Assembly: GCF_000717995.1 (NCBI RefSeq)
Contig: NZ_JODM01000027.1
Coordinates: 1-64,000 of the forward strand
DNA: 64,000 nucleotides
Source of the DNA: Streptomyces violaceorubidus
Lineage (GTDB): Bacteria; Actinomycetota; Actinomycetes; Streptomycetales; Streptomycetaceae
Direction of reading: 5' to 3'
Positions 42,869 through 57,326 of the stretch are shown piece by piece (positions within the stretch are counted from its first letter, which is position 1; each line of letters starts with the position of its first letter). Below the pieces are notes generated by a model. That model was given only the letters and a program-made list of their open reading frames with translations. It ran no database searches and had not been told where the DNA came from. A program made the position numbers and the translations under genes.

Positions 42869-44551
42869 ATGAGCCAGCAGCCTTCCGCCGCACCGGCCCC
42901 CACCTCCGCCGTCGCCACCGTCTCCGAGCGCCACGACTGGTGGCGGGACGCGGTCATCTACCAGGTGTACCCGCGCAGCTTCGCCGACAGCAACGGCGAC
43001 GGCATGGGCGACCTGGAGGGTGTCCGCACCCGCCTGCCGTACCTGCGCGATCTGGGCGTGGACGCCGTGTGGCTCAGCCCTTTCTACGCCTCCCCGCAGG
43101 CCGACGCCGGTTACGACGTCGCCGACTACCGGGCCGTCGACCCCATGTTCGGCACCCTCCTGGACGCCGACGCGCTGATCCGCGACGCCCACGCGCTGGG
43201 CCTGCGCATCATCGTCGACCTGGTGCCGAACCACTCCTCCGACCAGTACGAGTGGTTCAAGCGCGCCCTCGCCGAGGGCCCCGGCTCCCCGCTGCGGGAG
43301 CGCTACCACTTCCGCCCCGGCAAGGGGAAGAACGGCGAACTGCCGCCCAACGACTGGGAGTCCATCTTCGGCGGCCCCGCCTGGACCCGGGTCACCGAGC
43401 CCGACGGCACCCCGGGGGAGTGGTACCTGCACCTGTTCGCCCCCGAGCAGCCCGACTTCAACTGGGAGCACCCGGCCGTCGGCGACGAGTTCCGCTCCAT
43501 CCTGCGGTTCTGGCTGGACATGGGCGTGGACGGCTTCCGTATCGATGTCGCCCACGGCATGGTGAAGGCCGAGGGGCTGCCCGACCTTGGATCCCACGAG
43601 CAGCTGAAGCTGCTGGGCAACGATGTCATGCCGTTCTTCGACCAGGACGGCGTGCACGTCATCTACCGGCAGTGGCGCCGCATCCTCGACGAGTACTCCG
43701 GCGAGCGCATTTTCGTCGCCGAGGCATGGACCCCGACCGTCGAGCGCACCGCCCACTACGTCCGCCCCGACGAGCTGCACCAGGCGTTCAACTTCCAGTA
43801 CCTGGGCACCCACTGGGACGCCGAGGAGCTGCGCACGGTCATCGACCGGACGCTGGACGCCATGCGTCCCGTCGGCGCCCCCGCCACCTGGGTCCTGTCC
43901 AACCACGACGTCACCCGGCACGCCACCCGCTTCGCCAACCCGGCGGGCCTCGGCACCCAGATCCGCCTGGCCGGCGACCGCGAGCTGGGCCTGCGCAGGG
44001 CCCGCGCCGCGACCCTGCTGATGCTGGCCCTGCCCGGCTCCGCCTACGTCTACCAGGGCGAGGAACTGGGCCTCCCGGACGTCGTCGACCTGCCCGACGA
44101 GGTGCGCCAGGACCCGGCGTACTTCCGCGGCGCGGGCCAGGACGGCTTCCGCGACGGCTGCCGGGTGCCGATCCCGTGGACCCGCGAGGGCTCCTCGTAC
44201 GGCTTCGGCGACGGCGGCAGCTGGCTGCCGCAGCCAGCGGGCTGGGGCGAGCTGAGCGTCGAGGCGCAGACCGGCGAGCCCGGTTCGACCCTGGAGCTGT
44301 ACCGCGAGGCCCTGGCCGTCCGCCGCTCCACCGCCGACCTCGGCGCGGGCGACGCGGTCGAGTGGCTGCGCGCCCCCGAGGGCGTCCTCGCCTTCCGGCG
44401 CGGCGACTTCGTGTGCGTCGCCAACACCACCGGCGAGTCGGTCGCGGTGCCCGCACACGGGCGCGTCCTGCTGGCCAGCGGGGAGATCACCGAGGCGGCC
44501 GGCGAGGCGAAGGTACCGGCGGACACCACGGTGTGGTGGACCCGCGCCTGA
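42869..44551 (+). CDS. aglA: AglA: GH13 alpha-glucosidase
   Basis: A 560-residue cytoplasmic enzyme of glycoside hydrolase family 13 that releases glucose from imported maltose and maltodextrins. There is no signal peptide. The conserved regions are AVIYQVYPRSFADSNGDG, IVDLVPNHSSD, GFRIDVAHGM (nucleophile Asp near 226), FVAEAWTP (acid/base Glu near 285) and LSNHDVTRH (Asp near 347). AAGGA precedes the ATG. It is the last gene of the mal cluster and is followed by a strong terminator. Confidence 0.94.
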   Translation: MSQQPSAAPAPTSAVATVSERHDWWRDAVIYQVYPRSFADSNGDGMGDLEGVRTRLPYLRDLGVDAVWLSPFYASPQADAGYDVADYRAVDPMFGTLLDADALIRDAHALGLRIIVDLVPNHSSDQYEWFKRALAEGPGSPLRERYHFRPGKGKNGELPPNDWESIFGGPAWTRVTEPDGTPGEWYLHLFAPEQPDFNWEHPAVGDEFRSILRFWLDMGVDGFRIDVAHGMVKAEGLPDLGSHEQLKLLGNDVMPFFDQDGVHVIYRQWRRILDEYSGERIFVAEAWTPTVERTAHYVRPDELHQAFNFQYLGTHWDAEELRTVIDRTLDAMRPVGAPATWVLSNHDVTRHATRFANPAGLGTQIRLAGDRELGLRRARAATLLMLALPGSAYVYQGEELGLPDVVDLPDEVRQDPAYFRGAGQDGFRDGCRVPIPWTREGSSYGFGDGGSWLPQPAGWGELSVEAQTGEPGSTLELYREALAVRRSTADLGAGDAVEWLRAPEGVLAFRRGDFVCVANTTGESVAVPAHGRVLLASGEITEAAGEAKVPADTTVWWTRA

Positions 44552-44571
44552 CGCTCCCTGCGGACCGTTGA

Positions 44572-44607
44572 AGGGCCCGCTGCTTCCCCGGGGGAGCAGC
44601 GGGCCCT
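44572..44607 (+). terminator. Terminator of the mal operon
   Basis: AGGGCCCGCTGCT (44572-44584) pairs exactly with AGCAGCGGGCCCT (44595-44607), and the intervening TCCCC/GGGGG can extend the stem. It lies 20 bases after the aglA stop. Confidence 0.85.
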
Positions 44608-44672
44608 CGCGCGTCCGCCCGGCCTGTCCCGGTGACCCGGGCAAGTCCTGTGAAAATCCTTTCCGTTACTTT

Positions 44673-44697
44673 CGCAAGTCTTGCCGCAAGACTTGCG
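44673..44697 (+). promoter_or_regulatory. MalR operator: 25-bp perfect palindrome
   Basis: CGCAAGTCTTGC (44673-44684) and GCAAGACTTGCG (44686-44697) are exact complements around a single C. The elements are those of the sites by malR and malE, but here the symmetry is perfect. It sits 63 bases before the GTG of the amylase/pullulanase gene, so MalR should repress that gene without maltodextrin. Confidence 0.82.
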
Positions 44698-44760
44698 ACA
44701 GCGTTACGGTCTCGCCGGGGTCGGACCCGAACGAGCCGTACTCGCAAGGAGCTCACGCCT

Positions 44761-50175
<5,415 letters not shown>

Positions 50176-50230
50176 CGGCAGGGGGTCTGCGGTTAGGGTG
50201 AGCCCTGCTGTTCACGCAACGGGAGGGCTC

Positions 50231-50587
50231 ATGCCGCAGATCACCGTCGACTACTCCGACCGGCTCGCCGGCGACTTCGACCGGCCCGCCTTCGCACGGG
50301 CCCTGCACGAGGCCGTCGTCGAGATCGCGGCCGCGAAGCCGCCGGCGTGCAAGACGCAGTTCCGCCGCACCGAGGACACCGTGGTCGGCCCCGACACCGA
50401 GGGGCACGCCGTCGTGCACGTCACGCTCGGGCTGCTCGCCGGCCGCACCGAGGAGACCAAGGTGCGGCTGACCGAGGCCGTCCTGGAACTGCTGCGGCAG
50501 TACGCCAAGCCGGGCGACGGCCTCGCCCTGCACGCCTCCGCCGAGGTCCGCGACCTGGACCCGTCGTACCGGAAGTTCGAGAGCTAA
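50231..50587 (+). CDS. 5-carboxymethyl-2-hydroxymuconate isomerase-like tautomerase
   Basis: A 118-residue protein of the CHMI/tautomerase superfamily. Pro1 (after Met removal) is the catalytic base of the superfamily, and the protein starts MPQITVDYSD. The segment VVHVTLGLLAGRTEETK and the end DLDPSYRKF match E. coli HpaF/CHMI features. No other homoprotocatechuate pathway gene is nearby, so the true substrate is uncertain. GGGAGGG precedes the ATG. It overlaps the convergent TetR gene by four bases. Confidence 0.78.
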   Translation: MPQITVDYSDRLAGDFDRPAFARALHEAVVEIAAAKPPACKTQFRRTEDTVVGPDTEGHAVVHVTLGLLAGRTEETKVRLTEAVLELLRQYAKPGDGLALHASAEVRDLDPSYRKFES

Positions 50588-51273
50588 CCGGCCAGTGCGA
50601 TCAGCCGGCCGACCAGGTCCCCGAAGGGCCCGTCGGCCGGCTCGTCGGCGATGACGCGGCGCAGCAGGGCGCCCATCTCCTCGTCGTAGGCGGCGCTCAC
50701 CGCCAGCAGCGCGGCGAAGTCGTGCACCAGCTGCGCCTCCAGCTCGGCGCGCGGGATGCGCCGCCCGTCCAGCCAGAGCAGCGCCGTCGACTCGGCGAGC
50801 GAGATCCAGGAGCGCACGACGAGTTCCAGCCGCGCGGCCGGCTCGGTGACGTCCAGGTGCGAAAGGATCTGGACATACGCGGCCTGGCGTACGGAGTCCA
50901 CCAGCGCGTTGGTGGTGGAGGAGCCGACGGCCGGGCCGCCGCGCATCAGGGCCGAGAAACCGGGGCCGTGCTCGTCGACGAAGTCGAAGTAGCGGCCCAT
51001 CACCCGCAGCAGCCGCGCACCCAGCGGGCCCTGGCGCGGTTCCGCGAACCGGCCCGCCAGCTCGTCCGAGGCGCGCTGCAACGCGGCCTCGTACAGGCTG
51101 AGTTTGCCGGGGAAGTAGTGGTAGACCAGCGGGCGCGAGATGCCCGCCGCCGAGGCTATCTCGTCGATGGAGACCTCGTCGGGCGAGCGGCGGCTGAACA
51201 GATCGAGCGCGACGCCGATCAACTGCTGCCGCCGTTCCTCGACGCCCATTCTGCGGCGCACCCCGGTAGTCAT
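50584..51273 (-). CDS. TetR-family regulator
   Basis: A 229-residue regulator with the helix-turn-helix DEVSIDEIASAAGISRPLVYHYF at about 34-56 and a C-terminal ligand domain with FVDEHGPGFSALMRGG. It lies 56 bases downstream of the ferredoxin-reductase-type gene on the same strand, so it may control that gene; inverted repeats with GTCA/TGAC cores lie before that gene. Ligand unknown. Confidence 0.9.
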   Translation of the reverse strand: MTTGVRRRMGVEERRQQLIGVALDLFSRRSPDEVSIDEIASAAGISRPLVYHYFPGKLSLYEAALQRASDELAGRFAEPRQGPLGARLLRVMGRYFDFVDEHGPGFSALMRGGPAVGSSTTNALVDSVRQAAYVQILSHLDVTEPAARLELVVRSWISLAESTALLWLDGRRIPRAELEAQLVHDFAALLAVSAAYDEEMGALLRRVIADEPADGPFGDLVGRLIALAG

Positions 51274-51329
51274 ACGAACACCTTACCGATCGAATCCGGC
51301 CCCGAACGGGCCGGACCGGGCATCTGTGT

Positions 51330-52418
51330 TCACATGTCGAGCACCAGCCGTGCACCGCGGCACCGGGACACACAGATGAGCATCGAGTCACCCCGCTCCG
51401 AGTCGGTCAGCAACTCGTCCCGGTGATCGATCTCCCCCTCCAGCACCTTCTGCTGGCAGGTCCCGCACCAGCCCTGTTCGCAGGAGTACGGAGTGTTCGG
51501 CAGCTCGGCGCGCACCGCGGCCAGCACCGAGGAGTCGCCGGGCACGGTCAGCGTGCGCCCGCTGCGGCGCAGCTCCACCTCGAACTCCGCGCCCCCGTCG
51601 GCCGCCGTACCCGGCGCGAACCGCTCCAGGTGCGGTGCGACGCCCGCCGGGAGGCGTTCGGCGACGGCCGCCATCAGGCCCTCCGGGCCGCAGCAGTACA
51701 CGGCCGCGCCCTCGGGGAGGTCCGCCAGGAAGGCGTCGACATCGGGCCGCCCGTCCTCGTCCTCGGCGACGACGGTGACCAGCCCGCCCTCCGGGTCAAG
51801 CTTCCCGATCTCCTCCAGGAACGGCATCGACGCCCGCGTCCGCCCGCCGTACAGCAGCCGCCACCCGGTGCCCTCCGGCAGCGCCCGCAGCATCGGCAGC
51901 ACGGGCGTGATGCCGATGCCCCCGGCGACGAACGCGTAGGCGGGCGCCTCGACCAGCGGGAAGCGGTTGCGCGGTCCGCGCACCTCCAGCTCCATGCCCT
52001 CCTGCACCTGCTCGTGCACCTCGCGCGAGCCGCCCCGCCCGTCCTCGACCAGCCGCGCGGCCACGGTGTAGGACGAGGTGTCCTCCGGGTCGCCGCACAG
52101 CGAGTACTGCCGGACCAGACCCGAGGGCAGCACCAGGTCCAGGTGCGCGCCCGGCTCCCAGCGCGGCAGGTCGGTCCCCTCCAGGCGCAGCCGCACCACC
52201 CCGTCGGCCACCCGCTCGTGCGCGGTCACCAGCAGCGTCAGCGCGCGGGAGCGGGGCCGCCCGGAGTCCGCGGGGGCGGACGCGGGCAGCGGCCGCTTCG
52301 ACGGGCCCTGGACTCGGCGCCGCAGCGCCCGGCGGACGACGAGCGCGGTACCGGCCGCGAGGAGCAGGGTCGTCGGCCTCCGCAGCCGTGCCATGAGGGG
52401 GACAGGCTTGTCGGACAT
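51330..52418 (-). CDS. PDR-type ferredoxin-NAD(P)H oxidoreductase
   Basis: A 362-residue phthalate-dioxygenase-reductase-like flavoprotein. A short membrane-like helix (TTLLLAAGTALVVRRALRRR) near the start precedes the FMN/FAD domain (LVRQYSLCGDP), the NAD-binding domain (GGIGITPVLPML, YCCGPEGLM) and a C-terminal plant-type 2Fe-2S ferredoxin domain with cysteines in CEQGWCGTC and the distal CVSRC. It would pass electrons from NAD(P)H to an oxygenase or P450 not encoded nearby. ATG 52418 is assumed; no strong ribosome-binding site is present. Confidence 0.85.
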   Translation of the reverse strand: MSDKPVPLMARLRRPTTLLLAAGTALVVRRALRRRVQGPSKRPLPASAPADSGRPRSRALTLLVTAHERVADGVVRLRLEGTDLPRWEPGAHLDLVLPSGLVRQYSLCGDPEDTSSYTVAARLVEDGRGGSREVHEQVQEGMELEVRGPRNRFPLVEAPAYAFVAGGIGITPVLPMLRALPEGTGWRLLYGGRTRASMPFLEEIGKLDPEGGLVTVVAEDEDGRPDVDAFLADLPEGAAVYCCGPEGLMAAVAERLPAGVAPHLERFAPGTAADGGAEFEVELRRSGRTLTVPGDSSVLAAVRAELPNTPYSCEQGWCGTCQQKVLEGEIDHRDELLTDSERGDSMLICVSRCRGARLVLDM

Positions 52419-52420
52419 GG

Positions 52421-52488
52421 CGTCAATGTACTGACGAGTACGGTCCGGTGGAACCCTCCGGTCGGAACTTGTTGACGCCAGTGTCAAC
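52421..52488. promoter_or_regulatory. Two inverted repeats upstream of the oxidoreductase gene
   Basis: CGTCA-N6-TGACG at 52421-52436 and GTTGAC-N6-GTCAAC at 52471-52488 share the GTCA/TGAC core in opposite arrangements. They flank the oxidoreductase promoter region. They are candidate operators for the TetR regulator encoded downstream of that gene. Confidence 0.5.
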
Positions 52489-52527
52489 TAGCCGGGCCCC
52501 CGGCCCCCGGCCCCGCGCCGCCGCCGG

Positions 52528-54459
52528 CTAGCGCAGGCCCCCGATCGTCCGCCCGCCGCCCAGCGTGCCCCTCAGCTCGGCCCGTGCGCCCTGCTCGGCC
52601 CTGGCCGTCAGCAGATTGCCGTCGGCGGCGCCGCTGATGCCGCCCGTCGCCTCGATCGACTCGGTGTCCGGGCCGCCCGCCGCGAGCAGGTACCAGTGCC
52701 CGCCCTCCGACTTCCACAGCACCCCGGCCAGCACCTGCGGGTCACGCTCCCCGCAGGCCGGCACGTCCTGCGCCCTCGCCGCCACCGCGCCCTGCACCCC
52801 GCCCGGCGTCCGGAACTGCGCCAGCACCCGGGCCCCGTCGCCGCGCCAGGTCTCGGCGCGGGTGCACACCCACGCGCCCGCCCCCGTCCCGTCGGGCAGC
52901 GGCTGCGTCGCGAACTGCCAGGCGTTCACCGACCGCACCCCCTGCCCGCGCACCGCGCCCAGCGAGCACGCGTACGGCGCCCAGGCGCCCAGCGCCTTCG
53001 CACCCGAGGCGTCCTTCGCCAAACCGGGCCGCCCGGTGGTGAGCCGGGCCGGGACCAGCTCGCCCAGGTCGGTCACCACCCGGGTGTCCGAGCCGTCGGA
53101 CAGCTCCAGCACCTTCCACGACGTACACGCCCCGGACTGCTGCTGCACCGGGGTGGCCAGCGGCGAGGTCACGCCGTCGGTGAGCGTCAGCTCCCTGGCA
53201 CCGGAATCCGGGGCGACGAGATCGCGGCCGGCCGCCTTCGTCACCCAGGGCGCCGTCAGATAGCGGACGTTGCCGTCGGCACGGCCCAGCACCACCGCGG
53301 TCGCCGCCGCCCGGTCGGCCCCGTCGGTCCGCGCGAAGTCCAGCGCGGCACCGGCGGAACCGTCCTTCGGCTCGGCGTACCGGACCAGGCGCAGACCGTC
53401 GTGCAGGATCACCACCCGCGCGTTGTCGACGTCCCCGGCGTACAGCAGCTGCGGCGGACCGGCCGGACCGCCGGTCTGGGTCCCCGGTGTCGCGGACACC
53501 CCCACGCTCTCGCCGGGCCGGGCCCACACGGCCAGGGCGCGGCGCAGCAGTTCCGCGTCGCCGGTGAGGTCGCCGCGCGCCGGCCACACCGAGAAGTCCG
53601 TGCGCGCGGAGGTCTCCCACGCGGCGGGCGCGGCCTTGGTCAGCCGGCCCGGGTCGAGCGCCGCCTCGGCCGCCGGGTTGCGCGCGTACGGCGGGGCGGC
53701 GGCGCCGTCCGGGCCCCAGCCGTCCCCGGGCAGCCCGAGGAGGGCCCCGCACACCACCAGCGCCGCCCCGGCGACCAGCGCGGCCTTCATGTGCTGCCGC
53801 CGGCGCAGCAGATCGGTCGGCCGGGCCTGCAAGGAGCAGGGGTCGAACTCGGGGGAGCCGAGCAGCCCGTACTGCCCCGGCACCCCGTCGGCCTCCCGCA
53901 GCGCGGCGTCCACGTCGGCGACCCCGGCGGCACGCAGCACCTGCCGCACCCCGTCGTCGGGGAGCCGCTCCAGACCGCGCAGCACGTAGGCCGCCCGGCC
54001 CGGGCCGGAGAGCGCGGACAGCCGCTGGTCCAGGGCGAGTTCGTCCGCGCCGCCCGAACGCGGGAAGAGCTTGAGGCCCCGCACGTGCGGCAGCAGCGGC
54101 GGCAGCTGGGACCGGCGGGGCCACGCCGGCCGCCGCAGCGGGAGCCCCGCCTCCAGCGCCGTACGCACCACCCGCAGCCGGACCAGCGCGTACCCGGGGT
54201 CGACCTCGCGGCCGGTCGCCTGGGCCGGGACCACCGGGGTCGTCGTCCGGTTGCGGGGCAGGGCGCGCTGGGCGAGGGCGTGCGCGGTCAGGACGCGGCG
54301 GCCCCGGCCCAGCCCCGGCGGCAGCACCAGGTAGGCCAGCCGGGCCAGGCGCGGATAGTGCTCGACGAGCGCGGCCTCGGCCTGCTCGACGTCGACGACC
54401 GGGTCGGCCGAGGAGGCGGAGGACGGTGCGGGGCTCGGGGCGACATCCTGTGGCTGCAC
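52528..54459 (-). CDS. Sigma-factor-like protein with membrane anchor and exported domain
   Basis: A 643-residue protein of unusual build. Residues about 25-215 resemble an ECF-type sigma factor: EQAEAALVEHYPRLARLAYL at the start like region 2, and LSALSGPGRAAYVLRGLERL, then VADVDAALREAD, like a degenerate region 4. One membrane helix (about 229-250, MKAALVAGAALVVCGALLG) follows, then an exported region of about 390 residues without recognised motifs. It lacks clear promoter-contact residues, so it may be a fused sensor or a decoy rather than an active sigma. The start at ATG 54459 is not well supported. Confidence 0.6.
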   Translation of the reverse strand: MQPQDVAPSPAPSSASSADPVVDVEQAEAALVEHYPRLARLAYLVLPPGLGRGRRVLTAHALAQRALPRNRTTTPVVPAQATGREVDPGYALVRLRVVRTALEAGLPLRRPAWPRRSQLPPLLPHVRGLKLFPRSGGADELALDQRLSALSGPGRAAYVLRGLERLPDDGVRQVLRAAGVADVDAALREADGVPGQYGLLGSPEFDPCSLQARPTDLLRRRQHMKAALVAGAALVVCGALLGLPGDGWGPDGAAAPPYARNPAAEAALDPGRLTKAAPAAWETSARTDFSVWPARGDLTGDAELLRRALAVWARPGESVGVSATPGTQTGGPAGPPQLLYAGDVDNARVVILHDGLRLVRYAEPKDGSAGAALDFARTDGADRAAATAVVLGRADGNVRYLTAPWVTKAAGRDLVAPDSGARELTLTDGVTSPLATPVQQQSGACTSWKVLELSDGSDTRVVTDLGELVPARLTTGRPGLAKDASGAKALGAWAPYACSLGAVRGQGVRSVNAWQFATQPLPDGTGAGAWVCTRAETWRGDGARVLAQFRTPGGVQGAVAARAQDVPACGERDPQVLAGVLWKSEGGHWYLLAAGGPDTESIEATGGISGAADGNLLTARAEQGARAELRGTLGGGRTIGGLR

Positions 54460-54520
54460 GTTCAGCAGAACGAGCGAACCGGACGATGGTCACCGTGGGG
54501 CCGGTTTGGCAGGAGGCGCG

Positions 54521-55030
54521 CTACGCCTCCGGTTCCACCAGCAGCCGCGCGTAGTTGGCCATCGAGCGCTGGTAGCGCGGCAGATGGGGCGCGAGCGCGC
54601 CGAGCACCAGGGCCAGGCCCTCGCGGTCGCGGCCCATGCTGGACAGGCAGAGCGCGAGCGTGGCCCGCACCGCGTCGTCCAACTCGTCCGACGGGGCGAC
54701 CAGTTCCTGTGAGAGCAGCTTCACGCCCTCCTCCGGGTGCCCGGTGTTGCGCAGCGAGCTGGAGAGCTGGATCTTCGCCCGGCGCCCCTTGTACGGACTG
54801 GCCTCGCCGAGACCGCGCTCCAGTGCCTCGCGGTACAGCGGCACGGCCCGGTCGGAGTGGCCCGTCGAGTCCCAGGCGCAGGCCCGCTCGAACAGGCCGA
54901 GGGGGCTGTCGGGGGGCAACTCGTCGGCGAGGGCGTCGACGACCGCCCGGAAGTCGGCGGCATCCTCCTCGGCGTACTCGTCGAACGCCGCCCAGGCGGC
55001 CCTCACGCGCTCTTCCCAGTCCTGGTCCAC
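54521..55030 (-). CDS. TPR-repeat protein
   Basis: A 169-residue all-helical protein of the TPR_5-like type common in streptomycetes: DWEERVRAAWAAFDEYAEEDAADF, FERACAWDSTGHSDRAVPLYREAL, RRAKIQLSSSLRNTGHPEEG and ALCLSSMGRDREGLALVLGAL form the helix pairs. GTG 55030 is chosen because VDQDW is the normal start. It is probably a scaffold; the partner is unknown. Confidence 0.85.
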   Translation of the reverse strand: MDQDWEERVRAAWAAFDEYAEEDAADFRAVVDALADELPPDSPLGLFERACAWDSTGHSDRAVPLYREALERGLGEASPYKGRRAKIQLSSSLRNTGHPEEGVKLLSQELVAPSDELDDAVRATLALCLSSMGRDREGLALVLGALAPHLPRYQRSMANYARLLVEPEA

Positions 55031-55163
55031 GGAGCCACTCTCGCACGCCGTGCGCACCACGGCACCCGTGCCTCTGAGTACTTCGCGCCCCGCGCCCGTA
55101 CCGATGGCGAGAGCCCCCCGGGGGCTCCGTGCGGCATGTCGCCACAGCGGACCGGAGGAACAC

Positions 55164-55610
55164 ATGAGGCCGACCCGACCGATGCTCGCGCCGGCCGCCC
55201 TGGCGGCGGCCCTGGCGCTGACCGGCTGCGGCGCCGACGGGGACGGCGGGGCCGCCGTCCCCGCGACGGCGACCGGCAGCCTGGAACACCTGGCCGCCGA
55301 GGCCGAGTGCACCCCGGACCTGCAGACCGACGCCGACACCATCCGCCAGGCCCTCTGCGGGAAGGGCGAGGGGAAGTACGTCCTCGTCACCTTCTCCACC
55401 GACCGCGGCCAGCGCGAGTGGATCAACACCGCCAAGGACTACGGCGGTTACTACCTCGTGGGCCGCAAGTGGGTCGCCGTCGGCCACGAGGACGTGGTGG
55501 CGGACCTGCGCGCCCGGCTCGGCGGCACCCTGGAACAGGGTGTCCGGCACGGGGGCAGCGGCGGCGGGCACGCGACCGGGCACGGCGAGCACGCCGGGCA
55601 CGGCGGCTGA
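55164..55610 (+). CDS. Lipoprotein with His-rich tail
   Basis: A 148-residue predicted lipoprotein with lipobox ALTGC (Cys22). The mature part has two cysteines (AECTPD, ALCGKG), a central YVLVTFSTDRGQREWIN segment and a tail rich in His and Gly (GGGHATGHGEHAGHGG) that could bind metal. GGAGGA precedes the ATG. It is divergent from the TPR gene and followed by a strong terminator. Function unknown. Confidence 0.78.
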   Translation: MRPTRPMLAPAALAAALALTGCGADGDGGAAVPATATGSLEHLAAEAECTPDLQTDADTIRQALCGKGEGKYVLVTFSTDRGQREWINTAKDYGGYYLVGRKWVAVGHEDVVADLRARLGGTLEQGVRHGGSGGGHATGHGEHAGHGG

Positions 55611-55631
55611 CCGGGCGCCCACGCGCGCAGC

Positions 55632-55661
55632 GGGCCGGTGGCGGAAGTCCGCCACCGGCCC
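55632..55661. terminator. Bidirectional terminator
   Basis: GGGCCGGTGGCG (55632-55643) and CGCCACCGGCCC (55650-55661) are exact complements around the hexaloop GAAGTC. It lies between the convergent lipoprotein and DUF1996 genes and can serve both. Confidence 0.85.
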
Positions 55662-55687
55662 TCTGCCCGGTTGCCGGGCCGGCACCG

Positions 55688-57166
55688 CTACTGGCAGTCC
55701 TCGCCGCGGTTGACGCAGTCGACCACCTCGTTCATCAGGTCCTCGTCCATGACGTTGACGAAGTCGTTGTGATCGGTGATCGGCTTGTGCAACTGCTCCG
55801 GGAAGCTGTCCACGGCGTACGGGTTCCGCACCTGGCCGTTCTCGACGGTCGGGGTGGGGATGTCGTACGTGAGACGGACCTGGAGCTGGGGGACGGCCTG
55901 GAAGCCGTTCGGGCAGCCGCCGTCCTCCTGGACGAACGCCATGTGGTCCCGGTGGTTGGCGCTGTCGATGTTCCGGCCGTCCCAGCAGCTCTGGAAGTTG
56001 GTCGTCCGCAGCACCTGGCTGCCCTCGGGGCACAGCGGGTACTTGTCCGTCACCTGGCGGTCCTCGAAGCCCGAGCAGCTCCACGAGGTGTTGGCGTTGG
56101 CGTCGCCGTTGGTGAAGGACTTGGCGTCACCGGTGATGACCCGCAGGAACTTCGGCATCGCGACCACGTCGCCCCGCCGGCTGCCGACGAACCTCAGCTC
56201 GGCCCGGGCCGGCTTGAGGATCCTGCCGATGTTGCCCTCGGCGCCACCGCCCTGGTCGTTCGCGTCGAACTCCCGCGTACCGTCCTGCAGGCGCAGCACC
56301 GGCCAGTAGTACGTGGACCTGTCGCCCTGGTTCCGGCACGAGGTGTCCGCGGTGGCGAGGTCCTCGTCGCTGGAGAAGGCGTCGTTGTCCTGGTTGCCGA
56401 CGTAGTCGTGCGTGTGGTGCGCGCCGTTGTCGACACCCGGGGCGGCGATCAGGTTGTCGCTGTTGAACAGGTTGTTCTCGTTGACGCCGCAGTCCGTGGT
56501 GAAGGTGCCGGTGGAACCGCCGTCGCCGTCGGCGGCCAGGCCGTTGCGGCTGTCGCGGGAGTTCGGCCGGACGTCGTTGATGTCGATGAAGTCGTCGGCG
56601 ACCGGACCGGCGACACCGTTGCCGTTGTCGTCCTGGTCCTGGCCGTCGCCGTTATGACCGCCGTCGCCGTTCTGGCCGCCGCCGTCCTGCTGCTGGTCCG
56701 CGGGGCGGCCCTGGCATCCGGCCAGCTCGTCCAGGGTGTCGTCGGCCCTGCCGCCGGCCCGGTTGATCTCCAGCTGGATCCGGTCGATGAGCGCTTTCCG
56801 CCGGTCCTTGAGCGGGCCGAGAATGCTGTTCCGGACGAACAGGGCGTCACCCGCCTGCGCCCGCCGGGTGGTGGCCAGGCGCTGGTAGGCGTCGGTGATC
56901 TGGCTGTCCATCGAGGCCAGTTCACCGTCCACCTCCCCGCGCGCCCGGTCCGGCACGTCACGGATCCGCTGTCCGACGTCGGGGCAGTCGATCGTCGCGA
57001 TCTGCGCGGCGGCCGACCTGGCCCGGTTGCGGCCGGAATCCTCCTCGTGCGCCGAAGCGTAGAAGTTGGCCCAGATCAGCCCGCCCCCGCCGACCGCCAG
57101 GGCCGCCGCCCCGGCAACGATCCTGGTGGCCGGCGGCGTGCGGCGTTTTCTCGTGTTGCGTCCCAT
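55688..57166 (-). CDS. Exported DUF1996 protein
   Basis: A 492-residue protein with a basic N terminus and one hydrophobic helix (about 15-36) that anchors or exports it. A helical region with coiled-coil character (about 60-145) is followed by a low-complexity linker of Gly/Asp/Asn/Gln, then the DUF1996 domain, which carries the His cluster [11 protein letters not shown] and four or more cysteines likely in disulfides. Fungal and actinobacterial DUF1996 proteins are secreted; their function is not settled. GAGGAG precedes ATG 57166. Confidence 0.85.
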   Translation of the reverse strand: MGRNTRKRRTPPATRIVAGAAALAVGGGGLIWANFYASAHEEDSGRNRARSAAAQIATIDCPDVGQRIRDVPDRARGEVDGELASMDSQITDAYQRLATTRRAQAGDALFVRNSILGPLKDRRKALIDRIQLEINRAGGRADDTLDELAGCQGRPADQQQDGGGQNGDGGHNGDGQDQDDNGNGVAGPVADDFIDINDVRPNSRDSRNGLAADGDGGSTGTFTTDCGVNENNLFNSDNLIAAPGVDNGAHHTHDYVGNQDNDAFSSDEDLATADTSCRNQGDRSTYYWPVLRLQDGTREFDANDQGGGAEGNIGRILKPARAELRFVGSRRGDVVAMPKFLRVITGDAKSFTNGDANANTSWSCSGFEDRQVTDKYPLCPEGSQVLRTTNFQSCWDGRNIDSANHRDHMAFVQEDGGCPNGFQAVPQLQVRLTYDIPTPTVENGQVRNPYAVDSFPEQLHKPITDHNDFVNVMDEDLMNEVVDCVNRGEDCQ

Positions 57167-57326
57167 GGAACTCCTCGAACTTCCTTGCGGAGGGCATCGC
57201 TTGCGGGGCATCGGGGGCGCCCGACAGGAGTGAAGCGGCTCCCCTCCATACGGAAGCCGCTCCAGAGGTGTTCACCCGTGGGGGAAATCGCCGGGGCCCG
57301 TGGGCCGCGTGGGACGCGCGAGGAGG

